Position numbers and translations under genes: made by a program | Notes under the pieces: generated by a model | The model's input: only the letters and a program-made list of their open reading frames with translations | Database searches by the model: none | Told to the model about the DNA's origin: nothing | Shown here: piece after piece, positions 1 through 8,534 of the stretch | Position numbering within the stretch: the stretch's first letter is position 1 | Layout: each line of letters starts with the position of its first letter | NCBI GenBank assembly: GCA_019454205.1 | Contig: CP075369.1 | Location: 62,001-126,000 of the forward strand | Length of the DNA: 64,000 bases | DNA from: Xanthobacteraceae bacterium | GTDB taxonomy: Bacteria; Pseudomonadota; Alphaproteobacteria; Rhizobiales; Xanthobacteraceae | Direction of reading: 5' to 3'

Positions 1-389
1 ATGCTCCACGCCAGATAGGAGGGCGTTGGCACGCTCAACGGGTGGCTGCCCCACACGATCTTCTGCACTTCGTTGAAAATAAGAATGAGCGCGAAGGTGA
101 GCAGCACCTGTTGCAGGTGGTCGCGGTCATAGAGATGACGGATGAACAGCCACTCGATCAGCATGCCGAACAGGAAAGCGAGCGGTACGCCGAGCGCGAG
201 CGAGAGGAAAATATCACCCGTCGCGGCGGTGAGCGTCACCGCGCAATAGGCGCCTAACATGTAGAAGGAGCCGTGCGAGAGGTTGATGACGCCCATGATG
301 CCGAACACGAGCGTCAGCCCGCTGGCGGCGAGGAAAATCAGCAGCCCGTACTGAATTCCGTTCAGAAGCTGAATCAGAAACAGTTCCAT
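1..389 (-). CDS. Branched-chain amino acid-type ABC transporter permease (LivH family), 3' end cut by window edge
   Basis: The frame runs from an ATG at 389 down to the window edge, so only about the first 129 residues are visible. The translation begins MELFLIQLLNGIQYG and continues with GLTLVFGIMGVINLSHG, the signature of LivH-type inner-membrane permeases (hydrophobic segments around residues 5-25, 35-50 and 60-80). It follows the substrate-binding protein gene at 465-1661 on the same strand, so the two form the start of a LIV-type (HAAT) uptake operon that leaves the window. The substrate is unknown. A strong hairpin separates the two genes. Confidence 0.9.
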   Translation of the reverse strand, partial: MELFLIQLLNGIQYGLLIFLAASGLTLVFGIMGVINLSHGSFYMLGAYCAVTLTAATGDIFLSLALGVPLAFLFGMLIEWLFIRHLYDRDHLQQVLLTFALILIFNEVQKIVWGSHPLSVPTPSYLAWS

Positions 390-416
390 GAATCCAGCGC
401 CCCCTCGCTGGAAGCG

Positions 417-445
417 GCAAGCGGGGGCTTTTGGCCCCCGCTTGC
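417..445 (-). terminator. Intercistronic hairpin after the binding-protein gene
   Basis: A perfect 12-bp stem (417-428 paired with 434-445, GCAAGCGGGGGC type) with a 5-base loop lies between the binding protein stop and the permease start. No T-tract follows on the minus strand. It is more likely a partial attenuator or mRNA-stabilising stem that keeps the binding protein more abundant than the permease than a complete terminator. Confidence 0.7.
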
Positions 446-464
446 GCAATCTGAACGCCGGCGA

Positions 465-1661
465 TCAGGCGATCGAGCAGCCTGCCGTCGAGTCGGAAAC
501 GTCGGTCGCGGCGACCTTGATGAACTTGTTCTCGCCGCCCTTCAATTCGCGCAGGTAGAAGTTCTGGATCGGGTTCTGCGAAGCGGAGAGCTTGAACGGC
601 CCGCGCGGGCTTTTGAACGAAGCGCCGCGCATCGCCTTGTAGAGATCGTCCTTCTTTGCGACGTCGCCGCCGACCGCCTTCAGGCCGATGTCGAGCAGTT
701 GCGTCGTGTCCCAGCCCTGCACCGCGTAGACGTCCGGGAAGATCTTGAACGCGCCGTTATAGTCCTCGCGGAATTTCTTGTTCTCCGCGTTGTCGAGCGA
801 GTCGACGTAATGCAGCGCGGTCTTCACGCCGTCGCCGTCCGCGCCGGCTGCCTTCTCGACGCCGTCGGTGAGGAAGCCCGGACCCCAGAGCTGGATCGAG
901 TTCTTCAGGCCCGCGGCCGAGAAGTCCTTGATATATTTCAGCGCGCCCGCGCCCGCGTAGAATGAATACACCGCTTCCGGTTTCAGCGAGGCGATCTCGG
1001 TGATGCCGGCCTGGAATTCGACGTTCGGGAACGGCAGGCCCAGTTCCTTGATGATCTTGCCGCCGCCCTTGGTGAAGGCTTCCTTGAAACCTTCGACCGA
1101 CTCGTCGCCCGCGGCATATTTCCAGGTGTAGGTGACGACTGACTTGATGCCGGCTTCCAGCATGGCAAGGCCGGTCGCATAGCCGACCTGGCTGTTGCCG
1201 AACGAAGTGCGGAAGATGTTCTTCGCGCATTGCGCGCGCGTCAGCGCATTCGCGCCCGCGTTCGGGATCAGCGTCGGGATTTCAGCTTCGCGTGCGAGTT
1301 TCGCCATCGCCATCGCGACGCCGGAGTGAACGGTGCCGACCAGCACGTCCACCTTCTCGCCCTGAATCAGCTTGGTGGTGAGTTCGGTCGCCTTCGGCGG
1401 CGCGGACTCGTCGTCGAGCTTCACGAATTCGATCTTGCGTCCGGCGAGGCTGCCGCCCTGCTGCTTTACGTACAATTCCATGGCGTTCGTGATTGCAACG
1501 CCGAGTGCCGCGAAGGTACCGCTGTAGGGCAGGAGCAGGCCGACTTTCAGCGGCGCGCCTTGCGCGATGGCGGGGCGTGCAAACGGCAGTGCGGCGACCG
1601 CCGCGCTCGCGCCTGCGAGTTTCAGAATCTTACGACGAGACAGCTTCGGACTGCGCGGCAT
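465..1661 (-). CDS. ABC transporter periplasmic substrate-binding protein (LivK/HAAT type 1)
   Basis: A 398-residue type-1 periplasmic binding protein. I chose the ATG at 1661 because AGGGAGAG precedes it by about 6 bases and the protein then begins with a twin-arginine-like leader (SRRKILKLAG followed by a hydrophobic stretch ending in PAIAQG). The mature part opens with PLKVGLLLPYSGTFAALG, the usual first strand of the LivK fold. The next gene on this strand is the permease at the window edge. The gene is divergent from another LIV-type system at 1999. The ligand cannot be read from the sequence; the shared promoter region carries a putative MarR-type site also found at the hydroxycinnamate operon, so an aromatic acid is possible. 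Confidence 0.9.
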   Translation of the reverse strand: MPRSPKLSRRKILKLAGASAAVAALPFARPAIAQGAPLKVGLLLPYSGTFAALGVAITNAMELYVKQQGGSLAGRKIEFVKLDDESAPPKATELTTKLIQGEKVDVLVGTVHSGVAMAMAKLAREAEIPTLIPNAGANALTRAQCAKNIFRTSFGNSQVGYATGLAMLEAGIKSVVTYTWKYAAGDESVEGFKEAFTKGGGKIIKELGLPFPNVEFQAGITEIASLKPEAVYSFYAGAGALKYIKDFSAAGLKNSIQLWGPGFLTDGVEKAAGADGDGVKTALHYVDSLDNAENKKFREDYNGAFKIFPDVYAVQGWDTTQLLDIGLKAVGGDVAKKDDLYKAMRGASFKSPRGPFKLSASQNPIQNFYLRELKGGENKFIKVAATDVSDSTAGCSIA

Positions 1662-1998
1662 GACGTTCTCTCCCTGTCTGGCGATGGCTGCGTGGTTGCG
1701 CCGGTGCGGCCCACGTCGTTTCCCCGATCCCAGCTTCAGGAAGTATATGGCAGGTTGGCCGCCCGGCAAGCCGCTTTTGGAGCGATTCGAACCAGGAAAA
1801 TCGTTCGCAGCCGCAAACTACTGCAGATTTACCGTGGAGTTTGAGCCGCTTGCCGCTTTGCTACCTATATGTATTATATTTCATAACGACGGTAGAGGCT
1901 TCTGTCGCTGACCGCAGCGATTGTAATGTCAAATAACCATCGACAATTTCGCTGGCCACAGCGCAAACTGCAAAAAAATATTCCGAGGGAGGAAAACA
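1662..1998. promoter_or_regulatory. 337-bp divergent control region between two LIV-type operons
   Basis: This non-coding stretch separates two divergently transcribed binding-protein genes. It contains an AT-rich island at about 1861-1890 that stands out from the GC-rich surroundings. The plus-strand gene has a clear ribosome binding site (GAGGGAGGAAAAC before 1999). Apart from the operator-like site listed separately I see no other gene or structure. Confidence 0.6.
1873..1887. promoter_or_regulatory. Putative MarR-type operator, copy 1
   Basis: ATTATATTTCATAAC contains the inverted half-sites TTAT and ATAA around a 5-base spacer. It matches the site GTTATAGTTCATAAC at 48413-48427 in 13 of 15 positions. 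It sits 111 bp before the start of the plus-strand binding protein and 211 bp before the minus-strand one. Binding by the MarR protein encoded at 53637-54134 is inferred. Confidence 0.5.
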
Positions 1999-3237
1999 AT
2001 GACCGCCAGTTCGAAAAAGCGCATTTCGCGACGCACCTTCAGCGCCGGTCTCGGCGCGGCAGGCATCGTTGCCGGTACGGCTCCGTTTAACATCGTCCGT
2101 TCGCAGAACGCGCCGCTGAAAGTCGGCGTGTTGCTGCCGCGTTCCGGCGGGCAGGCCGGCATCGGGCAGGATTGCCAGCGCGGCGTGGACGTCACCGCGG
2201 GTCTCCTGAAAGACCTGAAACTTCCGGCGCTGCAGATCATCAACGCCGATACCGAAACCAACGTCGAGGTCGCGCGCTCGCGCGCAGAGCGTCTCATCAA
2301 CGAAGGCGCGCAGCTTCTTGTCGGCGCGTTCGACTCCGGTCAGTCCACTGCCATTGCGCAGGTCGCCGAACAGAAGGGGATTCCCTACATCATCAACATC
2401 GCGGCGGCTCCCGCGATCACGGAACAGGGCTACAAGTTCGTGTTCCGCAACTTCCCGACCGCGGGCGCGTTGCTCTCTGACGGCTTCGCCAACCAGATCG
2501 AAATCTTCAAGGCCGCGGGCAAGGCGCCGAAGTCGGCGGTGTTCATGCACGTCAACGATACCTTCGGCACGGCGATGCAGAAGGGCATCTCCGGCGTGAT
2601 GCCGAAATTCCCCGATCTTCCCTACAAGATCACCGAAACCATCGCCTATGACGCGCAGGCACGCGACCTCTCGGTCGAAATCGCGAAAGCGAAGGCCACC
2701 GGCGCGGAAGCCCTGCTCATGGTCAGCCGCCTGAACGACGCCATCCTGCTCACCCGCGAGATGGTCAAGCAGCGCTGGTCGCCGCTGGCCGTGCTCTCGA
2801 TGGGTCCGGGCTGGTACGAAGACCAGTATCTGAAAACGCTGGGCAAACTTTCCGACGGCCCGATCAGCTTCGTGCCCTGGTACGATCCGAACAAAAAGCT
2901 CGCGAAGGCGCTCGAAGCTGCCCTCGCAAAAGCGCATGCAGGCGTGAACCTCAACACCAACCACGTCTACACCTTCGAGGCGTTGCTCATCGCCGCGGAC
3001 GCCTACAAGCGTGCCGGCTCCGCCGATCCGAAGGCGCTGGCAGACGCGATCCGCACCACGAACATCAAGGACAACGTCTCTCCGGGCGATGGCATTCGCT
3101 TCGATGCCAAGGGCCAGAACTCGTTCCTGAAGAACTCGGGTATTCAGAACCGCGGGGGCAAGCTCGTCACCGTTGCACCGAAGGTTGCTTCGAATGCGAC
3201 CGCTGAATTCCCGATGAAACCCTACGACAAGCGCTAA
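1999..3237 (+). CDS. ABC transporter periplasmic substrate-binding protein (HAAT type 1)
   Basis: A 412-residue type-1 binding protein heading a complete LIV-type operon (binding protein, two permeases, two ATPases through 6613). The start follows GAGGGAGG. The N-terminus carries a twin-arginine motif (SRRTFSAGLG) and a hydrophobic segment; the mature domain begins APLKVGVLLPRSGGQAGIGQ. The protein resembles HAAT receptors often annotated for amino acids but frequently used for aromatic or short organic acids. The putative MarR operator upstream suggests a hydroxycinnamate-related ligand, but this is an inference. It is clearly different in sequence from the divergent receptor at 465-1661, so the two systems probably have different ligands. 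Confidence 0.92.
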   Translation: MTASSKKRISRRTFSAGLGAAGIVAGTAPFNIVRSQNAPLKVGVLLPRSGGQAGIGQDCQRGVDVTAGLLKDLKLPALQIINADTETNVEVARSRAERLINEGAQLLVGAFDSGQSTAIAQVAEQKGIPYIINIAAAPAITEQGYKFVFRNFPTAGALLSDGFANQIEIFKAAGKAPKSAVFMHVNDTFGTAMQKGISGVMPKFPDLPYKITETIAYDAQARDLSVEIAKAKATGAEALLMVSRLNDAILLTREMVKQRWSPLAVLSMGPGWYEDQYLKTLGKLSDGPISFVPWYDPNKKLAKALEAALAKAHAGVNLNTNHVYTFEALLIAADAYKRAGSADPKALADAIRTTNIKDNVSPGDGIRFDAKGQNSFLKNSGIQNRGGKLVTVAPKVASNATAEFPMKPYDKR

Positions 3238-3250
3238 GTCTCTCGCGCGC

Positions 3251-3284
3251 AACGCTCCGGCACGGTGAAACCGGCCGGAGCGTT
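3251..3284 (+). terminator. Intercistronic hairpin between binding protein and permease
   Basis: AACGCTCCGG (3251-3260) pairs perfectly with CCGGAGCGTT (3275-3284). There is no U-tract. It occupies the same position as the stem at 417-445 in the divergent operon and probably sets a higher binding protein to permease ratio. Confidence 0.6.
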
Positions 3285-3304
3285 CGCATAACCGGACACC
3301 GCCC

Positions 3305-4180
3305 GTGCCCGTAGAGCTTTACATAAAAGTCGCGATCAGCGGCCTGTTGACCGGGTTGGTCTATGGGCTGATGGCGCTCGGACTATCCGTCATTTTCGGC
3401 GTGGTGCGCGTGGTCAATTTCGCGCATGGCGAGATGATGACGATTGCGATGTATCTCGCGATCCTGCTGTTCGCCGCGCTTGGACTCGATCCGTTGCTGA
3501 TGATGCTCCCGATCGCGGTTATTTTGTTCGCGCTTGGCTATGTCATGCAGAGCGTCATCATCAGCCCGTTCATCAACCGGCCAGAGCATAGCCAGTTCAT
3601 GCTGCTGGTCGCGGTCGCGCTGATCATGGTCAATGGCTTGCTGCTGACCTTCGGGCCGGATTCGAAGGGCATCACGACCTCTTATTCCTTCGATAGCTTC
3701 GATCTCGGCCACAACATCATCGTCGATGCCGGCAAGGTATACGCGGCCGTCGCGGCGCTGATCGTCACCGCCGCGCTGTTCGCCTTCTTCCGGCTGACGC
3801 TGGTCGGCAAGGCGATCCGCGCCTGCGCCGACAACTATAACGGCGCGCTCGTCGTCGGATTGAACGTGAAGCACCTCTACGCGCTCACCTTCGGTATTGG
3901 TGCAGCCTGCGTCGGCGCGGCGGGCGTGATGCTGACCATCGTCACCGACGTCACGCCGACCGCGGGACCCGGCTACACGCTGATCGCATTCGTCATCGTC
4001 ATTACCGGCGGCCTCGGCTCCATGCCGGGCGCGCTACTTGGCGGCCTGCTGATCGGCCTCACCGAAGCGCTTGGAGGGCTCATCCTCACGCCGTCCGCGA
4101 AAAGCATGTTCGCCTTTGCGATTCTCGTGCTCGTCTTGCTGTTCCGCCCGCAGGGCATCCTGGGACGGAAACCGGCATGA
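3305..4180 (+). CDS. livH: Branched-chain-type ABC transporter permease, LivH family
   Basis: A 291-residue polytopic inner-membrane permease starting at GTG. It carries the family signature VIFGVVRVVNFAHGEMM near residues 30-46 and the conserved ITGGLGSMPGALLGGLLIG loop near residues 232-250 that contacts the ATPases. About eight hydrophobic segments are visible. Its stop overlaps the start of livM by four bases (ATGA), indicating translational coupling. It pairs with LivM to form the translocation channel of the LIV-type importer headed by the receptor at 1999. Confidence 0.93.
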   Translation: MPVELYIKVAISGLLTGLVYGLMALGLSVIFGVVRVVNFAHGEMMTIAMYLAILLFAALGLDPLLMMLPIAVILFALGYVMQSVIISPFINRPEHSQFMLLVAVALIMVNGLLLTFGPDSKGITTSYSFDSFDLGHNIIVDAGKVYAAVAALIVTAALFAFFRLTLVGKAIRACADNYNGALVVGLNVKHLYALTFGIGAACVGAAGVMLTIVTDVTPTAGPGYTLIAFVIVITGGLGSMPGALLGGLLIGLTEALGGLILTPSAKSMFAFAILVLVLLFRPQGILGRKPA

Positions 4181-5184
4181 GAAGTGCGTTGTTCGACGGC
4201 GTTTCCCGTGGCGCGCTGCTCGCGCTGGCGCTTGTGTTCGCGGTGTTGCTGGCCGCGCCCTACATCGTGAACAGTTATCTCATCAGCATCCTGATCACGA
4301 TTCTGTTCTACGCTTATGTCGGGCAGGCGTGGAACATCATGATGGGCTTTGCGGGACAACTCTCGCTCGGCCACGCGCTTTATGTTGGCCTCGGCTCTTA
4401 TGCCTCTGCCGCGCTCTATGTGAAATTCGGCGTGACGCCGTGGCTTGGTCTCTGGCTCTCGGTGGCGGTCTCGGCGCTGGCGGGCGCGGTGATCGGCTTT
4501 CTCGCCTTCCGCTTCGGCGTGTCGGGCGTCTACTTCGCGATTCTCACGATCGCGTTTGCCGAATTTGCGCGTATCGGCTTCGAGCATTTCCGTTACGTCG
4601 AAGGCACGTCGGGCCTGTTCCTCAAGGTCGAGAACTACCAGCAGAACGATCTTTTGAATCTGCGCGGCAGCCCGACCATGTTCTACTATCTGCTGCTCGC
4701 GATGACGGTAGCGGCATTCATCGCCTGCCGCCTGCTATTGCGCAGCCGCGCCGGCTATTACTGGCAGGCGATCCGCGAAAGCCCGGAAGCGGCGGAAGCG
4801 CTCGGTATCAACACCTTCGCCTACAAGATGTACGCGGTCGTGCTGTCTGCGGCGATGACCTCGCTCGGCGGCGTGATCTATGCGTTCTATTACAACAACC
4901 TGTTCCCTCACGAAGTCTTCGGCATCAACCGCTCCATTGAGATCATCCTCGGCCCCATCATCGGCGGCATCGGCACGCTAGTTGGGCCGGTGGTCGGCGC
5001 GTTCGTGCTGACGGGTCTCGCGGAAGGATTGCGCGACGTGATGCTGCGCCTCGGCATCGATCTGCCGGGCGTGAAACAGGTGTTCTACGGCTTCTGTCTG
5101 CTGCTGGTCGTGATGTTCCTGCCCGAAGGCATATGGCCGCGCATCAAGAAGTGGCTGAAGCTCGATGCGAAGGGCGGTGCGTGA
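4177..5184 (+). CDS. livM: Branched-chain-type ABC transporter permease, LivM family
   Basis: A 335-residue permease with the LivM hallmarks QAWNIMMGFAGQLSLGHA (residues about 49-66), the RFGVSGVYFAILTIAFAEFAR segment in the middle of the protein, and the EAA-like loop IIGGIGTLVGPVVGA near residues 262-276. It starts inside the livH stop and its own stop TGA shares one base with the livG ATG. It forms the heterodimeric channel with LivH. Confidence 0.93.
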   Translation: MRSALFDGVSRGALLALALVFAVLLAAPYIVNSYLISILITILFYAYVGQAWNIMMGFAGQLSLGHALYVGLGSYASAALYVKFGVTPWLGLWLSVAVSALAGAVIGFLAFRFGVSGVYFAILTIAFAEFARIGFEHFRYVEGTSGLFLKVENYQQNDLLNLRGSPTMFYYLLLAMTVAAFIACRLLLRSRAGYYWQAIRESPEAAEALGINTFAYKMYAVVLSAAMTSLGGVIYAFYYNNLFPHEVFGINRSIEIILGPIIGGIGTLVGPVVGAFVLTGLAEGLRDVMLRLGIDLPGVKQVFYGFCLLLVVMFLPEGIWPRIKKWLKLDAKGGA

Positions 5185-5903
5185 TGGCGCTGCTCGAAGT
5201 AAAGAACATCTCGAAAAGTTTCAGCGGCCTTCGCGCGGTGCATGACGTTTCGTTCGAGGTGGCGCAGGGCGCAATCGTCGCACTGATCGGACCGAACGGC
5301 GCGGGCAAGACGACCTGCTTCAATATGATCGCGGGCGTCTATAAGCCCGACACCGGCGAAATCCGCCTCGACGGCGAGCGGATCGATGGCAAGCGTCCCG
5401 ACCAGATTTGCAATGCGGGCGTAGGGCGTACCTTCCAGATCGTGAAGCCGTTTCCGGAATTGTCGGTGCGCGACAATGTCGTGGTGGGCGCGCTGAACGA
5501 TGCCGCGACGGTGACACAGGCGCGCGCCAAGGCGGACGAGGTGCTGGAAACGCTCGGCCTCGCGCCGAAGGCAGATCAGCTCGCCGCGACGCTGACGCTG
5601 CCCGACCGCAAGCGGCTCGAAGTTGCGAGGGCGCTGGCGACGGGGCCGAAAATTCTGTTGCTCGACGAAGTGATGGCGGGCCTGCGGCCGACCGAAGTGG
5701 ACCAGATGGTCCGGGTGCTGCGCGATCTCAACAGCCGCGGCCTCACCATTCTCCTGATCGAGCATGTCATGCGTGCCGTGATGGCGCTTTCCGGCAATGT
5801 AGTGGTGTTGCATCACGGCGAACTGATTTCGCGCGGCACGCCGCAACAGATCGCGGTCGATCCCAAAGTGCTTGAGTGTTATCTCGGCGAGGAAGCGCTG
5901 TGA
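5184..5903 (+). CDS. livG: Branched-chain-type ABC transporter ATP-binding protein, LivG family
   Basis: A 239-residue ATPase. The ATG at 5184 overlaps the livM stop by one base; an in-frame upstream start at 5133 would lie deep inside livM and is not favoured. Walker A is GPNGAGKTT (residues about 35-43) and Walker B is ILLLDEVMAG. The ABC signature is the divergent LTLPDRKRLEVARA rather than an LSGGQ-like form; this replacement occurs in a subset of LivG-like proteins. It is expected to pair with LivF at the membrane. Confidence 0.93.
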   Translation: MALLEVKNISKSFSGLRAVHDVSFEVAQGAIVALIGPNGAGKTTCFNMIAGVYKPDTGEIRLDGERIDGKRPDQICNAGVGRTFQIVKPFPELSVRDNVVVGALNDAATVTQARAKADEVLETLGLAPKADQLAATLTLPDRKRLEVARALATGPKILLLDEVMAGLRPTEVDQMVRVLRDLNSRGLTILLIEHVMRAVMALSGNVVVLHHGELISRGTPQQIAVDPKVLECYLGEEAL

Positions 5904-6613
5904 TCCTCGAAGTAGAGAATCTCTCTCTGTATTACGGCGACGCACAGGCGCTCGACGGAGTTTCGCTCGGCGTGGAGCAGGGCGAACTGGTCGCCATCGT
6001 CGGTGCGAACGGCGCCGGGAAATCGTCTCTGATCCGCACCATCGCCGGGATTCACAAGCCGCGCGCAGGCCGCATCCGGTTCAGGGGCGAGGACATCACC
6101 GGCAAACCGAGTTATGTCGTTTGCAATCTTGGCGTGGGGCAGGTGGCGGAAGGCCGCCAGATTTTTCCTTCGCTCTCGGTGCAGGAAAATCTGGAAATGG
6201 GCGCGTTGCTGCCGCGCGCGCGCGGCAAGATGCAAAGCGAGCTGGCGCGCGTCTACGAACTTTTCCCGCGTCTCGCCGAACGCAAGGAACAACTCGCAGG
6301 CACGATGTCGGGCGGCGAACAGCAGATGCTGGCAATCGGCCGCTGCCTCATGGGCCAGCCGGAACTGATCATGTTCGACGAGCCGTCGCTCGGCCTCGCG
6401 CCCGCGCTGGTGCAGGAATTATTCCGCACCATTCAGCGGTTGCGCAGCGGCGGCCTGACCGTGCTGCTGGTCGAGCAGAATGTCGGCATCTCGCTGAAGA
6501 TGGCAGACCGCGGCTACGTCATCGAGAACGGCCGTATCGTTCTCTCCGGCACCGGCGAGAAGCTGCTGCACGATGACGGCGTGCGGCAGGCTTATCTGGG
6601 CATCGCGCACTAA
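5900..6613 (+). CDS. livF: Branched-chain-type ABC transporter ATP-binding protein, LivF family
   Basis: A 237-residue ATPase starting at the GTG at 5900, which overlaps the livG stop (GTGA). Walker A is GANGAGKSS, the signature is MSGGEQQMLAIGR and Walker B is LIMFDEPSLGLAP. The QVAEGRQIFPSLSV segment is typical of LivF. It closes the five-gene importer operon that begins at 1999. No terminator is obvious in the 55 bases that follow. Confidence 0.94.
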   Translation: MILEVENLSLYYGDAQALDGVSLGVEQGELVAIVGANGAGKSSLIRTIAGIHKPRAGRIRFRGEDITGKPSYVVCNLGVGQVAEGRQIFPSLSVQENLEMGALLPRARGKMQSELARVYELFPRLAERKEQLAGTMSGGEQQMLAIGRCLMGQPELIMFDEPSLGLAPALVQELFRTIQRLRSGGLTVLLVEQNVGISLKMADRGYVIENGRIVLSGTGEKLLHDDGVRQAYLGIAH

Positions 6614-6668
6614 GTTTTCTGCGCACATTCTGGATCGCGTGAGAAGCAGCGCGGCATCTGCTTAACGC

Positions 6669-6890
6669 TCAGGACTCCAGAACCGCGAGTTTCTGCCCTT
6701 CCTCGACAGTCGCGCCTTCCTCGACCAGTAGAGCCTTTACCCGTCCGCCCTTCGGAACGAGGACTGGAATTTCCATCTTCATGCATTCGAGAATGAGCAG
6801 CGTGCCTTCACTCTCAATATGGCTGCCGGGCTGCGCTTCGATCTTGCGGACGATCCCGCTCATTTCCGAGCGAACTTCGAATTCGGCCAT
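6669..6890 (-). CDS. Biotin/lipoyl-attachment carrier protein (BCCP-like)
   Basis: A free-standing biotinyl domain of about 73 residues. The conserved biotinylation loop reads ECMKM, with cysteine where most carriers have alanine (EAMKM); the lysine is intact. Two ATGs lie two codons apart (6896 and 6890); the second has the better spacing from GAGAG. It is divergent from a carboxyltransferase gene at 6978, which suggests it carries the carboxyl group for that enzyme. No biotin carboxylase is in the window, so the complex must recruit one from elsewhere. Confidence 0.85.
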   Translation of the reverse strand: MAEFEVRSEMSGIVRKIEAQPGSHIESEGTLLILECMKMEIPVLVPKGGRVKALLVEEGATVEEGQKLAVLES

Positions 6891-6977
6891 TTTCATTTCT
6901 CTCGCGGGATGGCGTAGGCTTGCGCAGCATTCTGGCCGCCGCCGTATTCTGTCAAGCGCCGTAATGGATTCAGGGAA

Positions 6978-8525
6978 ATGAGCTGGGAAAAAGAACTCGA
7001 GGAAATGCGCCGCCGCGAACAACTCGCGAAGCGGATGGGCGGCGAAGAAAAAGTGAAACGCCACAAGGATGCAGGCAAGTTCACGGTGCGCGAGCGCATC
7101 GAGAAGCTGCTCGACAGCGGCAGTTTTCACGAAGTCGGCGTGCTCGCAGGTAAGGGCCGCTACGGCGACAATGGCGAACTGCTCGATTTCCAGCCCGCGA
7201 ATTTCGTGTTCGGCCGTGGCCGCATTGATGGGCGAACCATCGTTGTCGGCGGCGATGATTTCACCGTGCGCGGCGGCGCGGGTGATGCCGCGATCATGCA
7301 GAAGCAGGTTTCCGCCGAGCAGATGGCGAACGAACTCCGTATCCCGGTCGTGCGACTCGTGGACGGCACCGGCGGCGGCGGTTCGGTGAAGACCATCGAG
7401 ATGCTCGGCTTCACGTATCTCGCGCACAATCCGGGCTGGAATTTCGTGGTCGATAATCTCGGCCAGGTGCCGGTCGTGGCGCTGGGCCTTGGTTCGGTCG
7501 CGGGCCTCGGCGCGGCGCGCATGGCGTCGAGCCATTATTCGGTGATGGTGAAAAACCTTTCGCAGATGTTCATCGCCGGGCCGCCGGTGGTCGCGCGTAC
7601 CGGCGTGACCATGACCAAGGAAGAACTCGGCGGCGCGGACATTCATGCAAAGGCCGGGGCCATCGACGACGTGGTGGAGACGGAGGAGGAAGCCTTCGCC
7701 CGTGCGCGGCGCTTTCTCTCTTATCTTCCGTCATCCGTTCACGAATTGCCGGAACGCGCTGCACAGGACGACGACCCTGCGCGGCGCGAGGAGTTTCTGC
7801 TCGCCGCCGTGCCGCAGGACCGCCGCAAGGTCTACGACATGCGGAAGATCGTGAACGCGCTCGTTGATAAGGGCACGTTCTTCGAGATGTCGCGCAAATT
7901 CGGCGGGCCAGCGATCACGGGCCTGGCGCGGCTCGACGGCTGGCCGGTTGCGCTGCTGGCAAGCGATCCTTTCGTTTACGGCGGCTGCTGGACCGCCGAC
8001 GCCGCGCAAAAGGTCACGCGCTTCGTCGATCTCGCGAACACGTTTCACCTGCCGCTCGTCAATCTGGTGGACGTGCCGGGTTTTGTGATCGGGCCGGAGT
8101 CGGAGAAGGCGGGCACCATCCGCCACGGCGCACGCGCGCTGGCCGCGATCTATCAGTCGGAAGTGCCGCAATGTTCGGTGATCGTGCGCAAAAGTTTCGG
8201 CGTTGCAGGCGCTGCGCATACGAACCACACGAAGCTGCATTATCGCTTCGCATGGCCTTCCGGCGACTGGGGTTCGCTCCCGATCGAGGGCGGTATCGAG
8301 GCCGCCTATCGCGCGGAACTGGAGGCTTCCACCGATCCGGTGAAACTGATGGGGGAAATCGTCGAGCGGCTGAATCGTTTCCGCTCGCCGTTTCGTACCG
8401 CCGAGACGTTCATGGTCGAGGAAATCGTCGATCCGCGCGACACGCGAAGACTGCTATGCGAGTTCGCAAACCTCACCGCGAAGTTGCGAAAGCCAGGCCC
8501 GCGCGCCGCGCCGATGCGTCCGTGA
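6978..8525 (+). CDS. Acyl-CoA carboxylase, carboxyltransferase (beta) subunit
   Basis: A 515-residue crotonase-fold carboxyltransferase of the propionyl-/methylcrotonyl-CoA carboxylase family. It begins with the typical helical MSWEKELEEMRRREQLAKRMGG and FTVRERIEKLLD elements. The N-domain carries VRLVDGTGGGGSVKT and AGLGAARMASSHYSVMV; the C-domain carries NLVDVPGFVIGPESEKAG and SFGVAGAAHT. It transfers CO2 from carboxybiotin to an acyl-CoA; the substrate is not determinable. The carrier protein is encoded divergently next door. The pairing with a pim-type operon close by fits disposal of propionyl-CoA or related acyl-CoAs, an inference from context only. Confidence 0.9.
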   Translation: MSWEKELEEMRRREQLAKRMGGEEKVKRHKDAGKFTVRERIEKLLDSGSFHEVGVLAGKGRYGDNGELLDFQPANFVFGRGRIDGRTIVVGGDDFTVRGGAGDAAIMQKQVSAEQMANELRIPVVRLVDGTGGGGSVKTIEMLGFTYLAHNPGWNFVVDNLGQVPVVALGLGSVAGLGAARMASSHYSVMVKNLSQMFIAGPPVVARTGVTMTKEELGGADIHAKAGAIDDVVETEEEAFARARRFLSYLPSSVHELPERAAQDDDPARREEFLLAAVPQDRRKVYDMRKIVNALVDKGTFFEMSRKFGGPAITGLARLDGWPVALLASDPFVYGGCWTADAAQKVTRFVDLANTFHLPLVNLVDVPGFVIGPESEKAGTIRHGARALAAIYQSEVPQCSVIVRKSFGVAGAAHTNHTKLHYRFAWPSGDWGSLPIEGGIEAAYRAELEASTDPVKLMGEIVERLNRFRSPFRTAETFMVEEIVDPRDTRRLLCEFANLTAKLRKPGPRAAPMRP

Positions 8526-8534
8526 CGCGCGGCG

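Noticed and set aside
1861..3252. A 463-codon minus-strand frame over the second ABC receptor gene.
   Set aside because: The plus-strand receptor has a strong ribosome binding site and family motifs; the minus product has none.
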